From assembly GCF_018221465.1 (NCBI RefSeq), contig NZ_JAAIKR010000003.1, positions 1 through 64,000 on the forward strand: a stretch of DNA of 64,000 nt, written 5' to 3'. Of this stretch, positions 35,931 to 43,366 are shown piece by piece (within the stretch, counting starts at the first letter, position 1; each line of letters opens with the position of its first letter). Source of the stretch: Shewanella intestini (GTDB lineage: Bacteria; Pseudomonadota; Gammaproteobacteria; Enterobacterales; Shewanellaceae). The position numbers and the translations under genes were made by a program. The notes under the pieces were generated by a model. It searched no databases, had not been told where the DNA came from, and saw only the letters and a program-made list of their open reading frames with translations.

Positions 35931-36700
35931 TGTTGTTCTCTTGTCGATGTCGTTTTAGGTGACGTGGATTGATGAGTAAAAATCGGACTGATATCTTGGT
36001 TTTCTTTTGAGTTAGCGGGGTGATCAGCCGTGTTATTTACTGCGTTGATATGTGGTCCTTCATCTGGTGTATCTGGCCAGTGAGTGGGGGTCTTATTGTG
36101 ACCAAAATGGCGTAACTGCGCAGCTTGTGCCATTTGTTTTGATAATTTAAGGAGCTCAATTAACATTGGCAGCAGGACACAATAGATTAGTTCACACCAG
36201 TTTTTGGGATTCCTGAGGGCTTTAGGGGTAATTCGTGCTCCGCGTAAACATTGAATGGTATAGATTTCCTTGGTTTCTTTGATGATATAAGGCAGCAACC
36301 CAATAGAAGCGGCAATCACAAATGACCATTGTGCTGGCAGCCACCAACAAAGCACTTCACCGAGTCTTTCTGGGCGTTGCGTATGAGACAACCACCATCC
36401 GGGTAAAATGGCTAAAAACACCCGTAAAACCACAATAAATCCATCAAATAAAGATGCTGAGCCGTGAATAAAGTAGTAAAACGGCAAGGTGACCAATAAT
36501 TGCATGAGTCCCATTTTAATTAGAATAAATGTCTTTTGTTTTAAATACATCGCATGCAGCACTAAGGCGATATCGACAATAACTAACCCGAGTAGTGCTT
36601 TAGCGGGTAAGAAAAATGCGCAACTTGCAAGCACGATGCTGACAACTAGTGCTGCAAAACAATAATGCTTCGCTGACGTTTTAATGGATTTAATCTGCAT
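35927..36700 (-). CDS. ECF transporter T (transmembrane coupling) component, CbiQ-like
   Basis: A 257-residue membrane protein. Hydrophobic segments lie at ~12-30, 33-50, 58-78, 83-103 and 120-140. The cytoplasmic coupling helices carry IQCLRGARITPKAL and MAQAAQLRHFG, corresponding to the two Ala-Arg-Gly-type motifs by which T proteins touch the ATPases; the second motif is altered (no ARG). A hydrophilic tail (~200-257) rich in His, Asn, Pro and Thr is unusual. It overlaps the ATPase gene by 11 bases and the S gene by 4, so the three are translationally coupled. Confidence 0.8.
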   Translation of the reverse strand: MQIKSIKTSAKHYCFAALVVSIVLASCAFFLPAKALLGLVIVDIALVLHAMYLKQKTFILIKMGLMQLLVTLPFYYFIHGSASLFDGFIVVLRVFLAILPGWWLSHTQRPERLGEVLCWWLPAQWSFVIAASIGLLPYIIKETKEIYTIQCLRGARITPKALRNPKNWCELIYCVLLPMLIELLKLSKQMAQAAQLRHFGHNKTPTHWPDTPDEGPHINAVNNTADHPANSKENQDISPIFTHQSTSPKTTSTREQQ

Positions 36701-38126
36701 AGGGGAACGCTTGTGCGTGCGTGTTTGTTGGCCGAGTTTGCTGCGTGAGTTGCCCGTGACTAATGTGCCAATGTTGTTGGTAGCTTAAAGACGGTATGAC
36801 GCGATGACTGGCAATTAATATGCCACAGCCTTGTTGATTAAGCTCAATCAGTATCTTGATTAATTTCTTCATGTATTCATCATCTAGGCCTGCAAAAGGG
36901 TCATCTAATAATAAAAACGCTGGGTATGTGCAGGCAATGGATGCAAACGCAATGAGATGTTGCTGTCCATAAGATAACGTGTGCGGTGAGGCATGTTTTA
37001 AATGGCTCAGTTCAAGTTGTGCTAATACGGTGTCAGCTTGAGTTAGCGGTAATCCAAAGCGTTTTAAGCTAAATTGCAGCTCTGAAATGACGGTCGGTTC
37101 GAATAACTGTCGACTCGGGCGCTGCATTAAAAAACCAAGACGGTGTTTAAATATACCTAACTTCGGCCTTTGCCCAAAAAGCTCAATGGCAGCTAAATCT
37201 ACGTCACTATTACCGCCGACTATGGCCGTTAATAAACTGCTTTTACCTGCACCGTTGGAGCCAGTGAGTAACACCATTTCTGTTGCTGATACGCTTAATG
37301 GGCGTGCACATTCAAAAAGTGGCTCTTGGGCTAGATAACCAAAATGGTGCGGGGCGATAGTCAGTAAAGGCGAATGAGACACCGTTTGTGGCGGCTTTAC
37401 TGATGCATGCGCTGATGTTATTGATGCCGCTTGAGGCGGTAATGGTGCTTGATTAAATCCCTTGATTGATGCAGCTGGTGTTACTGGCTCTGGCGATGAA
37501 TAGCTGATTAATTGTCCGCCAGTTAACTGCCAGTGAAAATCAATGAGTGGGTTAAATGCCTGCGGTTGATGTTCAATAATGATAAGACTCATCTTATCAG
37601 CCAGTAAGCTCACTAATAGAGCGCTTAACTCTGCAACGCCTTGATCATCAAGCTGAGCCCATGGTTCATCAAGGAGTAATAACTGCGGTGATAACACTAA
37701 TTGCGCCGCTATCATTAAACGGTACTTTTGCCCTAATGACAGTTGCGAAATTGGGGTTGAAAAGGGCAGGTTAAGCCCAACCCGTGTTAAAGCTGTAGCG
37801 ACTTTTTGTGGCATTTGTTGGGCAGGAACGGCAAGATTTTCTAAGCCAAAGGCGACTTCTGCCCCAATGGTTTGACGCAAAATTTGAATGTTAGGATCTT
37901 GCATCACCAGCCCAATTAACAATGATGGCGCGAGCTTAACTTCTCCATCGTAATTAAATGCTTGTGGCTGAGTTAACAACTTAAGAATGGTTGACTTCCC
38001 TGAGCCGGTTGGGCCATCAATACAATGGCACTCACCCTGATTGACCGTCAAATTTAGCTGGTTAAAAACCTTGCCTTGGCGGTCATTAAATTGAAAATCA
38101 ATTTGGCTCAGAGAAGCTAGCTGCAT
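36690..38126 (-). CDS. ECF transporter ATPase with two fused ABC domains
   Basis: A 478-residue fusion of two ABC ATPases, equal to EcfA-EcfA' in one chain. Domain 1 has Walker A GPTGSGKST, signature LSLGQ, Walker B LLLLDEP and switch IEHQ. Domain 2 (~265 on) has Walker A GSNGAGKSS, signature LSYGQ, Walker B LLLDDP and switch ASHR. In domain 2 the catalytic Glu after the Walker B Asp is Asp, so hydrolysis may be asymmetric. A Pro/Ser/Ala linker (~215-255) joins the domains. It starts 15 bases after the TonB receptor gene. The fused form with separate T and S genes suggests a dedicated ECF transporter. Confidence 0.88.
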   Translation of the reverse strand: MQLASLSQIDFQFNDRQGKVFNQLNLTVNQGECHCIDGPTGSGKSTILKLLTQPQAFNYDGEVKLAPSLLIGLVMQDPNIQILRQTIGAEVAFGLENLAVPAQQMPQKVATALTRVGLNLPFSTPISQLSLGQKYRLMIAAQLVLSPQLLLLDEPWAQLDDQGVAELSALLVSLLADKMSLIIIEHQPQAFNPLIDFHWQLTGGQLISYSSPEPVTPAASIKGFNQAPLPPQAASITSAHASVKPPQTVSHSPLLTIAPHHFGYLAQEPLFECARPLSVSATEMVLLTGSNGAGKSSLLTAIVGGNSDVDLAAIELFGQRPKLGIFKHRLGFLMQRPSRQLFEPTVISELQFSLKRFGLPLTQADTVLAQLELSHLKHASPHTLSYGQQHLIAFASIACTYPAFLLLDDPFAGLDDEYMKKLIKILIELNQQGCGILIASHRVIPSLSYQQHWHISHGQLTQQTRPTNTHAQAFPYAD

Positions 38127-38141
38127 GGGTTAATCTCTCAC

Positions 38142-40568
38142 TTAAATATGAAAGTTTACGCCCACAAAAACTTGTCTACCGGCTTGAGGTAATGCCTCAC
38201 TTTGGTAGTAGTTTTCATCCAATAGGTTGGTGGCTTTAATGTACACATCCAATTGGTCAGCAATAACAGGTTGAGTTAACTTCATATCCACTAAGGTGTA
38301 ATCAGCAACAGATTGTTTCACGATTTGTTGATTACCTGCGACATGGTCTTGTGCATAGAAAACCTGATCCATGACACGTTCAACATTTAAATGCAGTGAC
38401 GTGTCTGTTGGGAACAGGTAGTTAGCTTCAAATCTGACAATATTTTCAGGACTATATTGTAAGGTTTTAGCATTATTTGCCGCGTCTTTATCTTCAGTAT
38501 TGAGATAGCTGTAAGTTAAGCGTAGTGACAAGTTATCAATGCTGTTATTTTGCAATTGCACATCTGCCCCTTTAAATGCGTAACGTCCCATATTTTGGTA
38601 CATGCCATTTAAATCTTTAGCGATATAGTTTTTAGCGTCAGTGTAATAACCAGCCACATTTAATTGAGTATTTGTGGTTAATGTTTGCACTAAACCTAAT
38701 TCAACATGTTTTGATTGCTCCGTTTTAAGGTCAGCATTGCCCGATGACAAAGTGTATAAGTTAGTCATTGATGGGAAACGTACTTTACGTGCGACACCAA
38801 AGTTAAACTTGGTTTGAGCAAGTGGTTGCCAGTAAGCAGAGGCTTGTGCGCTATAGTCAGTTTTAGATGCTTGTTTACGGTCTTGGTCGTGAACCGCTGC
38901 GCCTATTGTTACGCCGTAATCATCGCCTTGGAATTGATATTCTGCAGCAGCGGTATATAACCATGCTGAAGCATTAAATGGCTCGCTGCTATGACCTGAG
39001 CCATTGCCTCCGCCGTGTCCACTGCCATTTCCGCCGCCGTGTCCATTGCCGCCGCCGTTACCGCTATGGTGGGTTGGATTGTGTTGTGAGCTAGGTTGCG
39101 TTTGTGTTGTGCTGGCACTGGTGCTTGAATGTCCGCCGCCATTACCTGAGCCATTGCCGCCGCCATGACCACTATGGGTGTGAGTTGTGGTGCTTGGGGT
39201 CAGTGTTTGCATTGGTGTGCTAGTGCTACCATTGTGACCTGAACCGTTTCCGCCGCCATTACCACTATGGGTGTGAGTTGTGATGCTTGGGGTCAGTGTT
39301 TGCATGGGGGTGCTGGTGTTTGTGCTACCCGTGTGACCGGAACCATTTCCGCCGCCATGACCAGAGCCGTTGCCGCCGCCATGTCCGCCACCTGTGCCTG
39401 AGCCATTGCCTTGTGCGACATCATAGCCAAATGAAGGATAATCAGCTGCAGATGCAATTGACGCTACGGCCACGGTGTTAGATTGCCATTGTTGTTTTTC
39501 AGCAATCACTGCTGTGGTTAATACACCCGCTGAACCAAAGTCAGAGATAAACTGAACATTGGCACCTTGCATAGTAGAGCGGCCGCGTTGTTGTGCATCA
39601 ACTATGTTGTAAGTTTCATCTTGGTATGTTGAATCTAACATGTCACTTTCGTTGACATAACCGAAACCACGTAAAGTAAACATGTCATTGAAACTATGAG
39701 CAAAACCTAACTGAGCGGTTGTAGAGCTGAAATCATCAACACGTTCAAATTTCACATTGCCTGAGCTAGTGCCGTCGCGTCCAGGTTTACCCCATTCGCC
39801 AGTTTTATAGCTGAAATTGGCAAATAATTTAGTGTCATCATTAAGGGTATAGCTACCTTGGCCGTAGAGGTTATCTAATACGCGGTCGGTATTTTCGCGG
39901 GTATCACCTTGTTGATGCGCTGTATCTTGGTAGTCAGATGACATTGCCCAGCCGTCAGTATGCTGTCTCGAGTAGTTAAGCAGTCCTTGCCACTTCTCAC
40001 CGCCGCCAGCAACATTAATGCTGCCGTTATATGTCTGGTTTTCTGCCATTTCCATATTGCCTGAAACGGTCGGTTCTTTGTTACCGTCTTTGGTGATGAT
40101 GTTGATAACCCCACCCGCGCCGCCAGTGCCATAAAGGACAGATGCTGGGCCAACGGTGACATTCACAGAGGCAATTTGTGAGGTAGGAATTAAGCTTGGG
40201 TCAAATTGCCCGTCTTCAGCTTCGTTAGCAGGTACACCATTGATGAGATAAATAATATGTCTTGATTTGAAACCGCGAATATCAATCCGTGGTGTGCCTT
40301 TGCCACCCATTCGAACATAAATACCAGGGATATATTTTAAAACCTGATCTAAACGTTGTGCTCCAGTTGCTTGAATTTGCTCATCATTCATTGTCCACTG
40401 CGTGTTAGCAGACTCGGTAACTGGCGTGCGCTCACCATGTACCACAATGACTTCTGCTACATTTAACTTGGAGGTATCTTTTTCTGCTGCTTGCACTGCA
40501 GATTGGTAACTTAAGCTGATAGCCAGTGCTAGCGTCGACACTTTTACGGTATTGATAACGGTTTTCAT
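38142..40568 (-). CDS. TonB-dependent outer-membrane receptor with a Gly/His-rich insert
   Basis: An 808-residue receptor. Signal peptide ends AVQA; TonB box-like VAEVIVVHGER (~37-47); plug domain with LDQVLKYIPGIYVRMGGKG, PRIDIRGFKSRHIIYLINGVP and GPASVLYGTGGAGGVINIIT; a 22-strand-type barrel ending in aromatic VFVGVNFHI. Residues ~387-528 are a low-complexity insert of GGGNGSGH-type repeats with 16 His, in what should be a surface loop, suited to catching a metal ion. No Fur box or cobalamin riboswitch is evident upstream. As first gene of the ECF operon it should bring the ligand across the outer membrane. The start has a poor ribosome binding site. Confidence 0.9.
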   Translation of the reverse strand: MKTVINTVKVSTLALAISLSYQSAVQAAEKDTSKLNVAEVIVVHGERTPVTESANTQWTMNDEQIQATGAQRLDQVLKYIPGIYVRMGGKGTPRIDIRGFKSRHIIYLINGVPANEAEDGQFDPSLIPTSQIASVNVTVGPASVLYGTGGAGGVINIITKDGNKEPTVSGNMEMAENQTYNGSINVAGGGEKWQGLLNYSRQHTDGWAMSSDYQDTAHQQGDTRENTDRVLDNLYGQGSYTLNDDTKLFANFSYKTGEWGKPGRDGTSSGNVKFERVDDFSSTTAQLGFAHSFNDMFTLRGFGYVNESDMLDSTYQDETYNIVDAQQRGRSTMQGANVQFISDFGSAGVLTTAVIAEKQQWQSNTVAVASIASAADYPSFGYDVAQGNGSGTGGGHGGGNGSGHGGGNGSGHTGSTNTSTPMQTLTPSITTHTHSGNGGGNGSGHNGSTSTPMQTLTPSTTTHTHSGHGGGNGSGNGGGHSSTSASTTQTQPSSQHNPTHHSGNGGGNGHGGGNGSGHGGGNGSGHSSEPFNASAWLYTAAAEYQFQGDDYGVTIGAAVHDQDRKQASKTDYSAQASAYWQPLAQTKFNFGVARKVRFPSMTNLYTLSSGNADLKTEQSKHVELGLVQTLTTNTQLNVAGYYTDAKNYIAKDLNGMYQNMGRYAFKGADVQLQNNSIDNLSLRLTYSYLNTEDKDAANNAKTLQYSPENIVRFEANYLFPTDTSLHLNVERVMDQVFYAQDHVAGNQQIVKQSVADYTLVDMKLTQPVIADQLDVYIKATNLLDENYYQSEALPQAGRQVFVGVNFHI
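38985..39410 (-). repeat. Gly/His-coding low-complexity region in the TonB receptor
   Basis: The DNA codes for repeated GGGNGSGH units and two copies of a 31-residue module with TPMQTLTPS and THTHSG. The corresponding 93-base direct repeat has its first unit at 39169-39261 and its second from 39262. Such repeats can shrink or grow by recombination in frame. Confidence 0.9.
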
Positions 40569-40598
40569 AAAATAGGGATTCTTATTTACGATATGTAG

Positions 40599-40610
40599 AT
40601 CGCTATTTTA
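40599..40610 (-). promoter_or_regulatory. Possible ModE-type half site before the TonB receptor gene
   Basis: ATCGCTATTTTA resembles one half of the ModE operator (ATCGCTATATA). It lies 31-42 bases before the receptor start. The second half is not convincing (ACGATAT in the wrong arrangement at 40589-40595). This is only a hint towards molybdate or tungstate. Confidence 0.2.
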
Positions 40611-40739
40611 AGATTAGGAATTGATGATTCAATGTTTGTTGTCAGTAAAAGTAACCTAGGTCTACTAATTTAAACAATGGAGGTGGCTATGGTATACCGT
40701 GTGCGACAATATGTCTGTTGAGTCTAAAAGGGGGGACAA

Positions 40740-40765
40740 AAGGTGACACTGGGTCGTCTCACCTT
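40740..40765 (-). terminator. Hairpin after the HTH/PBP regulator gene
   Basis: AAGGTGA (40740-40746) and TCACCTT (40759-40765) form a 7-bp stem around 12 bases, followed on the minus strand by TTTTG. It lies 24 bases after the regulator stop and may partly separate it from the receptor operon. Confidence 0.5.
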
Positions 40766-40788
40766 ATTAAATCAACCAATGAGTCATC

Positions 40789-41700
40789 TTATTCTGTACT
40801 ACCACTCCACAATAAAGTACCGCATTGGCTTAAATCATAACCTTGAAGGGTTTTGGCTAATTGTTGTGTTTGAGGCTGGTTCAGTAAGGTAAAGAGTTGC
40901 TGTAATTGGCGTCTAAAATAAATACCTTGGGGCATGACAAAGTCAAATGACTCGGTCATTAATGGAATAAAGCTTAATCCACACTCCATGGCGACGGATT
41001 GACAACCAAAGCCAATATCTGCGTCGCGCCTTGCAATGTAACCGGCTAATTCACGCTCGCTTTGGGCGGTGATGTTCATATTAATTTGTTCAAGCTGGGT
41101 GTGTTGCTCTGCTAAAAAATGCTCAAGATGTAACTGACTGCCAGAGCCTGCTTGGCGGCCAACCCAGCGCCATGATTGCTGAGTGATAAGGTTAACTGAT
41201 TGACATAGTTGGTAAGTTTCTGGGCGCATCATTAACCCTTGGGCACGATTATAGCCTTTAACTAAGACCCAGTGCTGGTGGTTAGGAAATGATGTTAAAA
41301 TGGCCAAATTTTTCTTTAATGGCTCATTGATACTACCTAAATGGATGGTGCATACGTCGGCATAGCCTTTTGATAACAGCTCTAAACCCAGCTTAGAGCC
41401 GGTCGCGCTATAACTGATCAGTTCATTATTACCCACTTGTGACATTAATCTTGCCACTAACATTGACAACAATGGGTCATCGCTGCCGGTAATGTGCATT
41501 CGATCTGACAACATACCGCTGTGACAAGAGTCCATTATCCATCTGTCGATAAGTATCTTTGGAAATAACCATTTGCCGGTTATCTTGGTGGCAGGAATAA
41601 TCCGGTCATTGGCCATTGAGTAGATTTTTTTTTCATTTAAATCTAAGTATTCAGATACTTGCCTTGCACTCATGTACACCAAATTTTCAGCGTTATCCAT
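40789..41700 (-). CDS. HTH + PBP_like (COG1910-type) one-component regulator
   Basis: A 303-residue fusion of an excisionase/MerR-like HTH (MSARQVSEYLDLNEKKIYSMANDRIIPATKITGKWLFPKILIDRW, shown here in parts: SARQVSEYLD, KKIYSMAND, WLFP) with a periplasmic-binding-protein-like domain working in the cytoplasm. The latter has GSKLGLELLSKGYADVCTIHLGS, WRWVGRQAGSGSQLHLEHFL (anion-type ligand loop), ARRDADIGFGCQSVA and LSFIPLMTESFDFVMP. COG1910 relatives are usually tied to molybdate or tungstate enzymes. The ATG at 41700 has AGGA 8 bases upstream; the frame is open to 41790. Its place before the receptor operon and divergent from the sigma-54 activator suggests it senses the ligand and controls one or both. 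Confidence 0.82.
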   Translation of the reverse strand: MDNAENLVYMSARQVSEYLDLNEKKIYSMANDRIIPATKITGKWLFPKILIDRWIMDSCHSGMLSDRMHITGSDDPLLSMLVARLMSQVGNNELISYSATGSKLGLELLSKGYADVCTIHLGSINEPLKKNLAILTSFPNHQHWVLVKGYNRAQGLMMRPETYQLCQSVNLITQQSWRWVGRQAGSGSQLHLEHFLAEQHTQLEQINMNITAQSERELAGYIARRDADIGFGCQSVAMECGLSFIPLMTESFDFVMPQGIYFRRQLQQLFTLLNQPQTQQLAKTLQGYDLSQCGTLLWSGSTE

Positions 41701-41879
41701 TATGTGTCCTATATGATGTGCTATGTGGAGAGACGTTAACTGATGATAGCAAAATGGCGGTAATTTAGGGCTTAGATATTTGCTGTACAAATGAAAAAAT
41801 ATTAATCTTTATCAATAATTACACCTTTATGGATTAATTATGACACCTTGAGTGTTAATATTAAATCCATACCGACATA

Positions 41880-43262
41880 ATGTCCCATCTTCGTAAAGGT
41901 GGAATTAATGAAATATCACCTATGAAATCAGTTTCGAAGTTTTTTTCAGCGTTGATCGTCGATCATGACGTCCATATGCGTGAATATCTTATTCAATCCT
42001 TGTCTAAACAGTTTGTTTTGCTTGAAGCGGTTGCCACCATTGAAGAAGCAGAACAATTACGTCAACGGTGTCACTTCGATGTCATCATTATGGAAGTTAA
42101 TTTACCTCAACGTTCAGGTTTAGATTGGACAGAAGTGTTTGAAGGGGCAGTGCCGCGCGCTGATATTATTTACCTCTCAAGTCAGCACAATATCCAACAA
42201 AGTATCAAAGCATTACAGCTTGGCGCTGCTGACTTTATTTTAAAACCGTTTACGCTTGATGTGTTGAACACATCCATTGAGCGCTGCTTGAGCAAACGCA
42301 TCGTTAGGCGTCAACATTTAACTTTAAATGAAACCATTACCTATGACCAACCCAGTGTGATTACGGGTCAAAGCCATGCGATTAAATCAATTCAGCGGCT
42401 ACTTGAACAAGTCGCCCCAACCCAAGTGTCGACCCTAATTGAAGGCGAGTCCGGTACAGGTAAAGAACTTGTCGCAAAACAATTGCATGTATTAAGTGGA
42501 CGCACGGGTGAGTTTGTGCCGATAAATTGTGGCTCAATTGCCGCACATTTATTGGAAAGCGAGCTGTTTGGTCACGAGATAGGCGCATTTGCCGGGGCTG
42601 AACATCGTAAAAAAGGCTTATTTGAAACAGCTCATAAAGGGACACTTTTTTTAGATGAAATTGGCGAGATGCCACTAAATATGCAATCTGCTTTATTAAA
42701 AGTACTTGAAGATCGAAAGATTAAGCCTGTGGGTTATGATGGTGAAATTGATGTTGATGTCAGAGTTGTCGCGGCGACAAACCGTAAGCTTGAAGATGAC
42801 GTTGAGGCAGGTCAGTTCAGGTCTGATTTATATTACCTGCTGAATGTGATAAACATTACTTTGCCGCCACTACGAGAGCGGCCAGAAGATATAGTGGCAC
42901 TCACTCACAGTTTTACTAATGAGATAGCACTTGAACTTGGATTAAATGACATTGTTTGGTCACATGGGGATTTAGAAGCATTAAAACAATATCATTGGCC
43001 GGGTAATATACGTGAACTACGTAATATTATTTCAAGGTGTATTTTACTGGGTAAGTTACCTGCCGATTACTGGCAGCTTAATACGCCTGCGCCTGAACCG
43101 GTTGTGGCTGGTTATCCGTTAGAATGGTCTGCCAAAGCAGTAGAAAAAGAACATATCTTAAAGGTGGTTGAGTCCGTTGGCGGTAATAAGTCTATTGCTG
43201 CTAAGCAATTAGGTCTGTCACGCAAAACCTTGGAACGAAAATATAAAGATTGGTTTGAATAA
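41880..43262 (+). CDS. Sigma-54 activator, NtrC family, with altered receiver and GAFAGA loop
   Basis: A 460-residue regulator: receiver (~20-135), AAA+ domain (~160-385), Fis-type HTH (NKSIAAKQLGLSRKTLERKYKDW). Walker A is GESGTGKE (189-196), Walker B GTLFLDE (254-260). Two key sites differ from the family. The phospho-acceptor Asp is Glu72 (IIMEVNLP), with the acidic pair reading Asp-His-Asp at 28-30, while Lys122 remains. The sigma-54 loop GAFTGA reads GAFAGA (235-240). It may be active without phosphorylation and weak or special in sigma-54 contact. An in-frame ATG at 41922 is an alternative start; neither has a good ribosome binding site. No histidine kinase gene is nearby. Confidence 0.88.
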   Translation: MSHLRKGGINEISPMKSVSKFFSALIVDHDVHMREYLIQSLSKQFVLLEAVATIEEAEQLRQRCHFDVIIMEVNLPQRSGLDWTEVFEGAVPRADIIYLSSQHNIQQSIKALQLGAADFILKPFTLDVLNTSIERCLSKRIVRRQHLTLNETITYDQPSVITGQSHAIKSIQRLLEQVAPTQVSTLIEGESGTGKELVAKQLHVLSGRTGEFVPINCGSIAAHLLESELFGHEIGAFAGAEHRKKGLFETAHKGTLFLDEIGEMPLNMQSALLKVLEDRKIKPVGYDGEIDVDVRVVAATNRKLEDDVEAGQFRSDLYYLLNVINITLPPLRERPEDIVALTHSFTNEIALELGLNDIVWSHGDLEALKQYHWPGNIRELRNIISRCILLGKLPADYWQLNTPAPEPVVAGYPLEWSAKAVEKEHILKVVESVGGNKSIAAKQLGLSRKTLERKYKDWFE

Positions 43263-43270
43263 TACATATG

Positions 43271-43298
43271 AAAAAGCCTTGGATTACCAAGGCTTTTT
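43271..43298. terminator. Bidirectional rho-independent terminator
   Basis: AAAAAGCCTTGG (43271-43282), loop ATTA, CCAAGGCTTTTT (43287-43298), between the sigma-54 activator and the convergent dxs operon. It marks the right edge of the accessory island. Confidence 0.92.
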
Positions 43299-43366
43299 AT
43301 TTTTTATCATATAACCATAAAATAACGTATTGATATTACGCGATAAATCGGCAGCTGATGTTCGAA

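Noticed and set aside
38909-39172. 87-codon Ala/Met-rich frame antisense-phase within the TonB receptor repeat region
   Set aside because: It is another reading frame of the Gly/His repeat DNA; its composition only reflects the repeat.
40569-40788. Cobalamin riboswitch or Fur box upstream of the TonB receptor gene
   Set aside because: Looked for a B12-box and a Fur consensus and found neither; only short palindromes (ACCTAGGT, GGTATACC) are present.
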